NCBI RefSeq assembly: GCF_041052385.1
Contig: NZ_CP163439.1
Coordinates: forward strand, 1,550,001 to 1,614,000
Source of the DNA: Streptomyces sp. R28
Lineage (GTDB): Bacteria > Actinomycetota > Actinomycetes > Streptomycetales > Streptomycetaceae
Direction: 5' to 3'
DNA: 64,000 nucleotides
How positions within the stretch are numbered: the stretch's first letter is position 1; each line of letters opens with the position of its first letter. The notes below the pieces were generated by a model. The model was not told the DNA's origin. It ran no database searches and worked only from the letters and a program-made list of their open reading frames with translations. Both the position numbers and the translations under genes were made by a program. Positions 54,226 to 64,000 of the stretch are shown here, piece by piece.

Positions 54226-54951
54226 ATGTCCGCATCCAGTGATCCACGTCCGCTTCCTCTGCTGCCCGCACGGGCGCCCGCATCGTCTCTCGGTCTCCTG
54301 GCCGCAGCCGCCGGGGGACTCACTCTGGTTGCCCTCTGTGACCTGTTCAGCCTGTTCGCCGGTTTTCGGCTGCGGGCGGCCATCGACGCGGACGGCGGCT
54401 TCGTCACGGCTTCGCAGCAGGAACTGGAAGCCGCTTCCTCGCTGTACGAGACGGCCGGGCGATACCAGGTCATCGTGTACTTGCCCGCCGCGATCGTATT
54501 CGTCGTCTGGTTTTTCCGGATGCGCCGCAACACCGGGCTTCTGGCGCCGGACCAGTTCCGCCGGGGCCCCGGGTGGGCCGTTGGAGCCTGGCTCATTCCG
54601 CTGGCGAACCTCTGGATGCCGTACCGCATCGCCCTCGAAATGTGGGGGGCCGCCACTCCGCTGCCGGCCGAGGGCGAGCGGTACCGGGCGCGGACCTGGC
54701 CGGTGAACCTGTGGTGGGCTCTGTTCGCCTTCAGCGTCCTGTTCAATCGGTACGCCGGGACGAAATACAAGGACGCCGAGACGTTGACGGAGATCAGGGA
54801 CGGGGTGGTGCAGTACATGGCCGCCGACGTGCTGCACATCGTCGCCGCCGCTGCCGCGGTGTACTTCGCCGTCCGGCTGACCGCCATGCAGCGGCTCAAG
54901 GCGGTTGACGGGCCGTACCGGCCCGCGGTCGTCAAGGACACGTCGGCCTGA
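54226..54951 (+). CDS. DUF4328 membrane protein
   Basis: 241-residue integral membrane protein of the DUF4328 family. The conserved core FRRGPGWAVGAWLIPLANLW (about residues 113-132) is flanked by hydrophobic segments at about 20-45, 82-100, 160-180 and 200-225. An Ala/Pro-rich cytoplasmic N-terminus of 18 residues precedes. ATG 54226 is the first sensible start after the repeat, with a G-rich ribosome site. Function is unknown; such genes are common and dispersed in Streptomyces. It appears to be the first ordinary chromosomal gene after the accessory segment. Confidence 0.85.
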   Translation: MSASSDPRPLPLLPARAPASSLGLLAAAAGGLTLVALCDLFSLFAGFRLRAAIDADGGFVTASQQELEAASSLYETAGRYQVIVYLPAAIVFVVWFFRMRRNTGLLAPDQFRRGPGWAVGAWLIPLANLWMPYRIALEMWGAATPLPAEGERYRARTWPVNLWWALFAFSVLFNRYAGTKYKDAETLTEIRDGVVQYMAADVLHIVAAAAAVYFAVRLTAMQRLKAVDGPYRPAVVKDTSA

Positions 54952-54958
54952 GGCCCCT

Positions 54959-54973
54959 GGCCCGGGACGGGCC
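54959..54973 (+). terminator. Short hairpin after DUF4328
   Basis: GGCCCG-GGA-CGGGCC, a six-bp GC-only stem eight bases past the stop. Weak but well placed. Confidence 0.45.
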
Positions 54974-55085
54974 CGGGTACGTCGGCCCGGAACGCCAGTT
55001 CCTTGATGCCGGGGATTTCCGTGTATCGCGGGTGTATCGAAAATCGCATACTCCACCGCAACGGCCCTCCGGCTCCAATGAGGGC

Positions 55086-55796
55086 ATGAATCACCACGTA
55101 TCGCTGTCAGCACCGCCGCGACGCACGCGCAGGATCGTGCTCCTCAGCCTGGCGATCCTCGGCGTGGCGAGCGCCGTGTTCGTCGTGCGGCGGCCGCTCA
55201 TGATGTCCGCTCCGAGGTGCATGGCCGGGCGGTGGCACGGCTGCTTCGACACGTTCAACGGGGTGGTGCTCATGACGTTGGTCGCGCTGCCGTTGGCCGC
55301 GCTGGTGGTGTGGGCGCTGGCGCGCCGTCGGCGTGCCGCCGGAGTCGCATCGGCGTGGGCGTGGCGCAAGTCGCTGGCGGAGGTGGGCATGGTGCACGGG
55401 ACGGTGCCGCTCGTGTGGCTGACGATGATGCCGGGCGCCGGGGCCGGCACCGTCCCCGCCCGGGTGAGCCTGGTACCGCTGCGGGATCTGGTCACGATGG
55501 GCCCGCTCGGGATCGTCGGCAACCTGCTGATCTTCGCGGCGCTGGGGTTCTTCGCCCCGATGCGGTTCGCTGCGCTTGCGTCCGTACCGCGGATCCTGGC
55601 GCTCGGGGCGGGCTGCTCGGTCCTGGTCGAAACCGCACAGTACGTCCTGCGCCTCGACCGGGTGTCCTCCGTGGACGACGTATTGGTCAACGCCGCCGGC
55701 GCCGTGCTGGCCGCGCTGGCGTCGCGCCGCTGGTGGCGCAGTTCTGTGGAAGCGCCGTCGGCCCAGCCTCGCCCCGCGCCGGCACCGGCGGGCTGA
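55086..55796 (+). CDS. VanZ-like family membrane protein
   Basis: 236-residue membrane protein with five hydrophobic segments and the VanZ pattern: a polar SLVPLRDLVTMGPLGIVGNL loop, FAALGFFAPM, ETAQYVLRLDRVSSVDDVLV and NAAGAVLAA. In the founding case VanZ raises teicoplanin resistance; most Streptomyces homologues have no known role. It lies upstream of an OmpR-type two-component operon but 104 bases and a repeat array apart, so it is probably a separate transcript. ATG 55086 follows GAGGGC closely. Confidence 0.87.
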   Translation: MNHHVSLSAPPRRTRRIVLLSLAILGVASAVFVVRRPLMMSAPRCMAGRWHGCFDTFNGVVLMTLVALPLAALVVWALARRRRAAGVASAWAWRKSLAEVGMVHGTVPLVWLTMMPGAGAGTVPARVSLVPLRDLVTMGPLGIVGNLLIFAALGFFAPMRFAALASVPRILALGAGCSVLVETAQYVLRLDRVSSVDDVLVNAAGAVLAALASRRWWRSSVEAPSAQPRPAPAPAG

Positions 55797-55810
55797 GTCG
55801 CGTGTCCGGT

Positions 55811-55870
55811 GTGCACACGTCTTTGCACAGGTCCTTGCAGACGTCCTTGCACACGTCCGTGCATACGTCA
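55811..55870 (+). promoter_or_regulatory. Five tandem 12-bp repeats ahead of a two-component operon
   Basis: Five contiguous units of a (T/G)TGCACACGTCC-like 12-mer start at 55811, 55823, 55835, 55847 and 55859, each differing from the consensus at zero to three positions. A TATGTT -10-like box follows at 55875-55880 and the response-regulator start is at 55901. Helical-phase direct repeats at the -35 side are how OmpR-type regulators bind, so autoregulation is likely. Confidence 0.65.
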
Positions 55871-55900
55871 GCGATATGTTGTGCTGCTTAGGCTTCCGAC

Positions 55901-56596
55901 ATGCGCGTACTGATCGTGGAGGACGAGCCCTACCTGGCCGAAGCCGTCCGTGACGGTCTGCGGCTGGAGGCGATCGCCGCCGACATCGCCGGCGACGGCG
56001 ACTTGGCCCTGGAGCTGCTCAGCGTCAACTCCTACGACCTCGCGGTCCTCGACCGGGACATCCCCGGCCCCTCCGGCGACGAAATCGCCCGGCGCATCGT
56101 CGCCTCCGGGAGCGGCATCCCGATCCTCATGCTCACCGCCGCCGACCGGATCGACGACAAGGCTTCCGGGTTCGAGCTCGGTGCCGACGACTACCTCACC
56201 AAGCCGTTCGAGCTGCGGGAGCTCGTGCTGCGGCTGCGGGCGCTCGACCGCAGGCGCGCATACGCCCGGCCCCCGGTCCGCGAGATCGCGGGCCTGCGCC
56301 TCGACCCCTTCCGCCGGGAGGTCTTCCGCGACGGACGCTACGTCGCGCTCACCCGCAAACAGTTCGCGGTGCTCGAAGTCCTCGTCGCCGCCGAAGGCGG
56401 GGTCGTCAGCACCGAACAGCTGCTGGAGCGGGCCTGGGACGAGAACGCCGACCCCTTCACCAACGCCGTGCGCATCACCGTCTCCGCATTGCGCAAACGG
56501 CTCGGCGAACCGTGGATCATCGCCACGGTGCCGGGCGTCGGCTACCGCATCGACACCGGCCCCGACACCACCCGCCCCGGCGGTACGCATGCGTAG
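55901..56596 (+). CDS. Response regulator, OmpR/PhoB family
   Basis: 231-residue two-domain regulator. In the receiver, acidic residues E7-D8 precede phospho-acceptor Asp51 (AVLDRDIPG) and the conserved lysine in YLTKPFELRE. The C-terminal winged helix (about residues 125-218) contains YVALTRKQFAVLEVLVAAEG, the recognition region NAVRITVSALRKRL and GVGYRI. Its stop overlaps the kinase start by eight bases. It likely binds the 12-bp repeats upstream of its own gene. Confidence 0.94.
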   Translation: MRVLIVEDEPYLAEAVRDGLRLEAIAADIAGDGDLALELLSVNSYDLAVLDRDIPGPSGDEIARRIVASGSGIPILMLTAADRIDDKASGFELGADDYLTKPFELRELVLRLRALDRRRAYARPPVREIAGLRLDPFRREVFRDGRYVALTRKQFAVLEVLVAAEGGVVSTEQLLERAWDENADPFTNAVRITVSALRKRLGEPWIIATVPGVGYRIDTGPDTTRPGGTHA

Positions 56597-57668
56597 ACGC
56601 CCCGGGCTCAGCGCCCGACTGAAACTCACCCTCAGCTACGCCGGGTTCCTCGCCGTCGCCGGCGCTCTGCTGCTGGCAGTGGTGTGGGAGTTCATCCTGC
56701 GCTACGTACCCGACAACTCCCAGGGCCTGCTCGGGATCTCGCCCAACCGCTACCTCCTTGTGCACACCTTCGCCCCCGCCGCGGCCTGGGCGATGGTCTT
56801 CCTGCTCGTGTTCGGCCTCGTCGGGGGATGGATCCTCGCCGGCCGGATGCTCGCACCGCTCACCCGGATCACCGCCGCGGCACGGACGGCCGGGAACGGA
56901 TCGCTGTCCCACCGGATCCGCATGGAAGGCCGCCAGGACGAATTCCGTGAACTCGCCGACGCGTTCGACACCATGCTCGAACAACTCGAGTCGCACGTCG
57001 CCGAGCAGCAGAGGTTCGCCGCGAACGCCTCCCACGAACTGCGCACCCCGCTGGCCATCTCGCAGACGCTGCTCGACGTCGCCCGCAGGGACCCCACGCG
57101 GGACCAGGACGAACTCTTCGAACGCCTGCAGGCTGTCAATACGCGCGCGATCGACCTCACCGAGGCCCTCCTGCTGCTCAGCCGCAGCGACCGCGGGAAC
57201 TTCACCCGCGAGAGCGTCGACCTCTCCCTCGTCGCCGAAGAGGCCGCCGAAACCCTGCTCCCCCTCGCCGAACAGCGCGGGATCACGCTCGACGTCACCG
57301 GCGCAGCGACACGGACCAGCGGCTCCGCGGAGCTTCTGCTGCGGATGGTGACGAACCTCGTGCAGAACGCCGTCGTCCACAACCTCCCCGTCGGCGGCAC
57401 CGTGACGGTCCACACCGAGGCGCACGGCGACACGAGCGTGCTGCGGGTCGAGAACGCGGGCCCTCGGCTCCCACCGGAACTGCTACCGACCCTCACCGAA
57501 CCCTTCCAGCGCGGAACGGAACGCGTACGCACCGACGAGCACGCCGGCGTCGGCCTCGGCCTGGCCATCGTGCACAGCATCGTCCGCACCCACGACGGGA
57601 GCCTCGCCCTCGTCCCCCGCCCCACCGGCGGTCTCCTCGTCACGGTCCGGCTTCCCGGCACACCGTAG
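56589..57668 (+). CDS. Sensor histidine kinase, HisKA type
   Basis: 359-residue membrane kinase. TM1 (about residues 17-38) and TM2 (about 63-85) enclose a small extracytoplasmic loop of about 25 residues. HAMP follows (90-140), then HisKA with the phospho-acceptor in FAANASHELRTPL (His149), and HATPase with NLVQNAVVHN and GVGLGLAIVHSI. ATG 56589 overlaps the response-regulator stop. The very short sensor loop and the VanZ gene nearby suggest an envelope signal, but the stimulus is unknown. Confidence 0.94.
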   Translation: MRRRPGLSARLKLTLSYAGFLAVAGALLLAVVWEFILRYVPDNSQGLLGISPNRYLLVHTFAPAAAWAMVFLLVFGLVGGWILAGRMLAPLTRITAAARTAGNGSLSHRIRMEGRQDEFRELADAFDTMLEQLESHVAEQQRFAANASHELRTPLAISQTLLDVARRDPTRDQDELFERLQAVNTRAIDLTEALLLLSRSDRGNFTRESVDLSLVAEEAAETLLPLAEQRGITLDVTGAATRTSGSAELLLRMVTNLVQNAVVHNLPVGGTVTVHTEAHGDTSVLRVENAGPRLPPELLPTLTEPFQRGTERVRTDEHAGVGLGLAIVHSIVRTHDGSLALVPRPTGGLLVTVRLPGTP

Positions 57669-57675
57669 GCATCGT

Positions 57676-57698
57676 CCTCGCCCCGGGCCCCGGCGAGG
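57676..57698. terminator. Hairpin between convergent kinase and YigZ genes
   Basis: CCTCGCC (57676-57682) pairs with GGCGAGG (57692-57698) around a nine-base GC-rich loop, eight bases past the kinase stop. Confidence 0.6.
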
Positions 57699-57724
57699 CC
57701 GCCACCGCGCCGGCGCTCCGCCCG

Positions 57725-58351
57725 TCACGCGTCCCCGTACGCCTCTCCCCCGAGTTCGAACCCCGCCGTCCCCGCCGTCGCATCCGCGAGCCACGCCCGG
57801 AACGCCTCCACATCGGCGTCCGGCAGACCGATCTCGATCGTGACCGCCTCCCCGTACCGCACGTCCCGTACCTCGCGCCCGGTCGACCTCAGGTCGTTCT
57901 GCACCTTGCCCGCGCGCTGGTGGTCGACGGTCACCGTGGCCAGCCGGAAGCGGCGCCGCGTGATGGTGCCGAGCGTGTCCAGCGCCTCGCCGACCGCTCC
58001 GCCGTACGCCCGGATCAGCCCACCCGCGCCGAGCTTGACGCCGCCGTAGTAGCGGGTGACGACGGCGACGACGTACCGCATGTCGCGGCGCAGCAGCATC
58101 TGGAGCATGGGGACGCCGGCCGTGCCGCCCGGTTCGCCGTCGTCACTCGCCTTCTGGATCGCGGCGTCCGCGCCGATGACGTAGGCCCAGCAGTTGTGGG
58201 TGGCGTCCGCGTGCTTCTTGCGGATGGCGGCGAGGAAGTCCTGGGCCTCCTGTTCGGTGGCCGCCGGGGCGAGCGCACAGATGAAGCGTGAGCGGTTGAC
58301 CTCGGTCTCGTGCACGCCCGCGTGGGCGACTGTGCGGTACTCGTCCTGCAT
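57725..58351 (-). CDS. YigZ/IMPACT family protein
   Basis: 208-residue cytoplasmic protein. The IMPACT/UPF0029 N-terminal domain shows SRFICALAPAATEQEAQDFL, HNCWAYVIG, DDGEPGGTAGVPMLQML and YYGGVKLGAGGLIRAYGGAV, the family's most conserved blocks. A small C-terminal DUF1949 ferredoxin-like domain follows (about residues 140-205). Proposed roles are binding RNA or translation factors; the eukaryotic relative inhibits GCN2. The ATG at 58351 is the family start. It is monocistronic. Confidence 0.92.
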   Translation of the reverse strand: MQDEYRTVAHAGVHETEVNRSRFICALAPAATEQEAQDFLAAIRKKHADATHNCWAYVIGADAAIQKASDDGEPGGTAGVPMLQMLLRRDMRYVVAVVTRYYGGVKLGAGGLIRAYGGAVGEALDTLGTITRRRFRLATVTVDHQRAGKVQNDLRSTGREVRDVRYGEAVTIEIGLPDADVEAFRAWLADATAGTAGFELGGEAYGDA

Positions 58352-58398
58352 CCGGCCAGCCTATGCGCAGCGCCCGCGGCCACCCGCGCGGGAGGCGC

Positions 58399-58941
58399 TC
58401 ACTTCTTCCTGCCCCGGGCCACCATCACGCCCGTCAGCAGTGCCGTGCCGGGTGCGAGGGCCCGCCAGGTGGGGCCGTGCCAGGCCAGTACGGCGATCGC
58501 CGATGTCGGGAACTTCGTACGGACCTGGTCCAGCGCGTCGCCCAGGCCGTCCCCGGCAAGTTCGAGGACGAGTTCCTCCAGGCCGGGGTTGTGCCCGACC
58601 AGCAGCAGCGTGTCGACCTCGGAGGGCACCTCGTGCGCGATCTCCAGCAGGTCGGGTACGTCCGCCGCGTACAGCCGCGGCTCGTGGCGCACCGGCGGCG
58701 GCGTGCCCCACTGGGCGGCGGCCAGTTCCCAGGTTTCACGCGCGCGTACGGCGGTCGAGCACAGGGCGAGGTCCGGCAGACAGTCGGCTTCGGCCAGCAT
58801 CCGGCCCGCGACCGGGGCGTCCCGGTGGCCGCGCGGGGCGAGTGGGCGCTGGTGGTCGGCGACGCCGTCCGGCCAGGCGGACTTGGCGTGCCGCAGGACG
58901 ACCAGGCGGCGCAGCGGGCCCGCTCCGATGCGCGCGGTCAT
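58399..58941 (-). CDS. SixA-type histidine phosphatase
   Basis: 180-residue phosphohistidine phosphatase of the histidine-phosphatase superfamily. The catalytic motif RHAKS has the nucleophile His18 after the strand LRRLVVL. CSTAVRARETWE supplies another phosphate-binding arginine, and VGHNPGLEELV the second catalytic histidine. ATG 58941 overlaps the preceding gene's stop (ATGA), so it is co-translated with the cysteinyl-tRNA-synthetase-like protein. E. coli SixA dephosphorylates phosphohistidine of a phosphotransferase protein; the target here is unknown. Confidence 0.9.
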   Translation of the reverse strand: MTARIGAGPLRRLVVLRHAKSAWPDGVADHQRPLAPRGHRDAPVAGRMLAEADCLPDLALCSTAVRARETWELAAAQWGTPPPVRHEPRLYAADVPDLLEIAHEVPSEVDTLLLVGHNPGLEELVLELAGDGLGDALDQVRTKFPTSAIAVLAWHGPTWRALAPGTALLTGVMVARGRKK

Positions 58942-59657
58942 GCCGGGGTTCCCAGGTCGCGGGTGAGGTCGAGGCCGAGGAAGCGGTCGGCGTAGGCGTA
59001 CGTCTCGAAGCGGGCGCCGTCCGGCAGGTCCGGGGCGGTCTCCACCCAGCGCAGGACGCCGAGCACCCCGGGGACGTCGAGGTCGTCCTCCCAGGCGGTA
59101 CGGAGCTCTGTCCGCACCTCGTCGGGGATGGGCCGCGACGGCTGCTGCGCCCACGCGGCGACGGCACGGCGCCAGCCGACGAGCGTGTCGTGGGCTTCGC
59201 CGAGGGCGGTCGCGTCGAGCCGTTCGGGCACGCTCCGGCGCCGGGAGAGCAGCGCGAGGCGCAGGGCGACGGGGTCGGCCTCCTCGGGGGGTGCCTCCGA
59301 GTGCACGGGCGCGACGGCCACCCGTACGCCGTCGGGTTCCGCGCCGCCCTCGCGGACGACGTGGAGGACCTGCGCCTCGCCCAGGCCCGATGCGGCGTCC
59401 CGGCCTTCCTCGAAGGGCCGGATGCCCAGCGCCGCGGCGCCGGCCCGGAGTTCCGACCTCTGCCGGTCCTCGTCGAGCAGCGCCCAGACCGGCGTACCGC
59501 CGAGTTCCAGGGCACGGACGAGGAGATCGGCGACCAGCAGGACGCGTAGGGCGGTGACGTCGAAGCCGTCCGTATGCGCCTCGATGCGGGTCAGGCCCCG
59601 GCGGGCGGGCGCGGCGTCGACGGGCTCGCCGGTTCGGGCGTCGATGATGCGCAGCAC
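58938..59657 (-). CDS. Cysteinyl-tRNA-synthetase-like protein without catalytic motifs
   Basis: 239 residues beginning (GTG) LRIIDARTGEPVDAAPARR. The first 60 residues (LRVLLVADLLVRALELGGTP and before) are laid out like the beginning of cysteinyl-tRNA synthetase/MshC, but HIGH and KMSKS are absent. The C-terminal region (TAWEDDLDVPGVLGVLRWVE) resembles the helical domain after the CysRS catalytic core. It is therefore a degenerate paralogue, not an active ligase. Annotators sometimes call it cysteinyl-tRNA synthetase. It overlaps the SixA-type gene, suggesting joint function. ATG 59696 is an alternative start adding 13 residues. Confidence 0.65.
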   Translation of the reverse strand: MLRIIDARTGEPVDAAPARRGLTRIEAHTDGFDVTALRVLLVADLLVRALELGGTPVWALLDEDRQRSELRAGAAALGIRPFEEGRDAASGLGEAQVLHVVREGGAEPDGVRVAVAPVHSEAPPEEADPVALRLALLSRRRSVPERLDATALGEAHDTLVGWRRAVAAWAQQPSRPIPDEVRTELRTAWEDDLDVPGVLGVLRWVETAPDLPDGARFETYAYADRFLGLDLTRDLGTPA

Positions 59658-60055
59658 GGAGCGAGCGTAGGCGGGCGCGCGGCCGTCCGCAGCCATCCGG
59701 CCCGCTTTCCGGTCAGCGTGGCGCGCCTCGGGTCTGTCGGGTGTTCGCTGGTCATCCATGGCCGTACGGCCCATTCACGCGCGCGACGCGTATGTCGTAC
59801 CCGGGCATCGCCACCCCCCTGCCGTGCGCACTGCCCGAACGGTACTGCGCCCCGGCCCGCCCGGACAGGAGTTCGGACATCGGGTGGCACAGCGAGAGCG
59901 GGATCCGGCGAGATCGACGTCCACACGTCGACCGCCCTCCGTCTGCTCGGGGCCCTGGGGGCGCGGCCTGGTCGAGCAGAGGATCAAGCGGGGCAAGTAC
60001 CGGCCGGGCTTCGGGATCGTACGCCCGCCGGACCCCGCTGGCCCTGCGGCAGCGT
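59658..60055. other. Intergenic region left of folD
   Basis: About 400 bases with no supported gene. Frames on both strands are Arg/Pro/Ala-rich, and none has a ribosome site with protein-like codon choice. It should hold the promoter of the CysRS-like/SixA pair (minus, start 59657) and the 3' end of the folD transcript. No clear terminator stem was found. Confidence 0.4.
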
Positions 60056-60916
60056 TCATGCCGCGGTGGCGTTCCTCTCCGCTGCCTCGACGACGTTGGC
60101 CAGCAACATCGCTCGGGTCATGGGGCCGACTCCCCCGGGCATGGGCGCGACCCATCCGGCGACCTGCGTCGCGTCCGGGTGCACGTCGCCGACCAGCCCG
60201 TGCTCGGTGCGTGTGATGCCGACGTCCAGGACCGCCGCGCCGGGGCGCAGCATGTCCTTGGTGACCAGCCCCGGCGAGCCGGCGGCCGCGATGACGATGT
60301 CGGCCTCGCGTACGTGCCAGGCGAGGCCCTTGGTGCCGGTGTGGCACAAGGTCACGGTGGCGTTCTCGGAGCGGCGGGTGAGGAGCAGGCCGATGGGGCG
60401 TCCGACCGTGACGCCCCGGCCGATCACGCACACCCGCGCGCCCGCGATGGGCACCTCGTAGCGGCGGAGCAGTTCGACGATGCCGCGCGGCGTGCAGGGC
60501 AGCGGGGCCTCGACGCCCAGGGTGAGCCGGCCGAGGTTGACGGGGTGCAGGCCGTCGGCGTCCTTGGCCGGGTCCATGCGTTCCAGTACGGCGCCCGCGT
60601 CCAGGTGGCGCGGGAGCGGGAGCTGGACGATGTAGCCGGTGCAGGCCGGGTCGGCGTTGAGCTCGTCGATCGTCTCCTCGACCTGCTGCTGCGAGGCGGC
60701 GGCGGGCAGGTCCCGGCGGATGGAGGCGATGCCCACCTGGGCGCAGTCCCGGTGCTTGCCGGCGACGTACGCGTGGCTGCCGGGGTCGTCGCCGACCAGG
60801 ACCGTCCCGAGACCCGGCGGGCGGCCGTCGGTGGCCGTCAACTTGGCCACGCGCTCCGTCAGTTCCCGGCGGATGTCGGCGGCGGTCGCCTTGCCGTCGA
60901 GCAGCTGTGCGTTCAC
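60056..60916 (-). CDS. folD: Methylenetetrahydrofolate dehydrogenase/cyclohydrolase
   Basis: 286-residue bifunctional FolD, converting 5,10-methylene-THF to 10-formyl-THF with NADP+. The catalytic pair Tyr50/Lys54 is in YVAGKHRDC, followed by GYIVQLPLP, the NADP loop [11 protein letters not shown] and C-terminal [11 protein letters not shown] 60916 follows a purine-rich stretch. It begins 36 bases after dimethylglycine oxidase on the same strand. That enzyme releases a one-carbon unit onto THF as methylene-THF, so this FolD probably serves betaine catabolism, and another copy may exist elsewhere for general metabolism. Confidence 0.95.
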   Translation of the reverse strand: MNAQLLDGKATAADIRRELTERVAKLTATDGRPPGLGTVLVGDDPGSHAYVAGKHRDCAQVGIASIRRDLPAAASQQQVEETIDELNADPACTGYIVQLPLPRHLDAGAVLERMDPAKDADGLHPVNLGRLTLGVEAPLPCTPRGIVELLRRYEVPIAGARVCVIGRGVTVGRPIGLLLTRRSENATVTLCHTGTKGLAWHVREADIVIAAAGSPGLVTKDMLRPGAAVLDVGITRTEHGLVGDVHPDATQVAGWVAPMPGGVGPMTRAMLLANVVEAAERNATAA

Positions 60917-60952
60917 CGGCGGTGTTCCTTCCCTCGGAGTCGACGCGGGGTG

Positions 60953-63445
<2,493 letters not shown>

Positions 63446-63540
63446 TCAATGTGCCTGCCGTGCAGGTGGGTGTCAAGAGGTCCGGTGACGTCGGAGAACG
63501 CTTGGAAACCGGCCTGGGAGAACGGCTCGGGGAACAGCAA

Positions 63541-63584
63541 TGCCCGGTGGGCGGTGCGCGTCCGTACGCACCACCCACCGGGCA
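63541..63584 (-). terminator. Strong hairpin terminator of the betaine transporter operon
   Basis: An 18-base stem with one mismatch (63541-63558 with 63567-63584) and an eight-base loop, 13 bases past the binding-protein stop on the minus strand. Confidence 0.85.
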
Positions 63585-63596
63585 TCCGTGAAGGGT

Positions 63597-64000
63597 CTAC
63601 TTGATCCAGGCGTCCACCTTGTCGCGGTTGGCCTCGACCCACTTCTTGGCCGCCGCCTCGGGGGTCATCTTGTCCACGGCGATGTACTTGGCCACGACGT
63701 TCTGGTCGTCGTTGGTCCAGGTGAAGTTCTTCACCAGGTCATAGGCGGGGCTGCCCGACTTGGCGAACTTCGCGCTGACGATCTTGTCCAGCTTGTACAC
63801 GGGGTAGTCGCAGTTCACCTTCTCGGCGTCGGCGTCGCAGCCCGTCTTGTACTCGGGCAGCTTGACCTTCTTCAGCGGCACCTCGGACATGAACCACTGC
63901 GGCTCGTAGAAGTAGCCGATCACCCATTCCTTGTCCTTCTCCGCCTTGCGGAAGGTCTGGATGAGGGCGGTCTCACTGCCCGCGTACACGACCTTGTAGT
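63597..64000 (-). CDS. Glycine betaine-type ABC transporter substrate-binding protein (C-terminal part)
   Basis: The last 134 residues of a periplasmic-type binding protein, continuing past the window edge. VIGYFYEPQWFMSEVPLKKV has the Tyr/Trp-rich face that boxes quaternary ammonium ligands, and AAAKKWVEANRDKVDAWIK is the usual OpuAC/ProX C-terminus. It should be a lipoprotein of an osmoprotectant importer, with permease and ATPase upstream outside the window. Its neighbourhood with dimethylglycine oxidase and folD suggests that imported betaine is also used as a carbon and one-carbon source. Confidence 0.82.
   Translation of the reverse strand, partial: YKVVYAGSETALIQTFRKAEKDKEWVIGYFYEPQWFMSEVPLKKVKLPEYKTGCDADAEKVNCDYPVYKLDKIVSAKFAKSGSPAYDLVKNFTWTNDDQNVVAKYIAVDKMTPEAAAKKWVEANRDKVDAWIK

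Noticed and set aside
59758..60216. Plus-strand frame of 152 codons beside folD
   Set aside because: Its 3' half is antisense to folD and its 5' half has no ribosome site or recognisable domain.

Overview
The window is high-GC actinobacterial DNA with GTG and TTG starts, many ATGA/GTGA stop-start overlaps and typical Streptomyces families (a chaplin-like leader, a MocR regulator, an ECF41 sigma factor, DUF6493, DUF4328 and a dimethylglycine oxidase). A Streptomyces or very close relative is the best reading. No rRNA, tRNA or CRISPR array was seen.

Left part (1-31 kb) looks like ordinary chromosome. It holds purB and mug; a two-component system divergent from an ABC-2 exporter; a ROK protein; a DasR-like GntR regulator with a readable promoter/operator; an ECF41 sigma factor; an alpha/beta hydrolase; an EamA exporter divergent from a MocR regulator; a Tat-exported PhoD phosphatase behind a probable PHO box; a SWIM/DUF6493 pair; a membrane-ACT-GNAT fusion; a trans-sulfuration enzyme broken by one base and divergent from an Lrp/AsnC regulator; a DUF885 protein; a rhodanese divergent from a second Lrp/AsnC regulator across a 21-bp direct repeat; and sbcDC.

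Middle part (31.2-54.1 kb) looks accessory. A 35-bp direct repeat (34/35 identical, same orientation) bounds it at 31186-31220 and 54051-54085. Inside are a P450, wrecked genes (a conservon-like P450, a ricin-type lectin, a possible transposase tail), a phospholipase D and a CoA-dependent catabolic cluster. The cluster runs on the minus strand from a LysR gene: class III CoA-transferase, enoyl-CoA hydratase, acetoacetate decarboxylase family protein, 3-hydroxyacyl-CoA dehydrogenase, acyl-CoA dehydrogenase, acyl-CoA synthetase, DUF3556 membrane protein, FAD oxidoreductase and PucR regulator. Two plus-strand NAD(P)-dependent reductases/dehydrogenases converge on it. No thiolase is present. The gene set would fit beta-oxidation that ends by moving CoA to a new substrate and decarboxylating the freed beta-keto acid. 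That is inference.

Right part (54-64 kb) has DUF4328 and VanZ membrane proteins; an OmpR-type two-component operon behind five 12-bp repeats; YigZ; a SixA-type phosphatase coupled to a cysteinyl-tRNA-synthetase-like protein; and a glycine-betaine/one-carbon module (dimethylglycine oxidase, folD, and the end of a betaine-type binding protein).

Three otherwise full-length genes (trans-sulfuration enzyme, PucR, acyl-CoA synthetase) are each broken by one apparent base deletion, and a P450 remnant by one insertion. These could be genuine mutations or assembly indels, and that should be settled before function is assigned.
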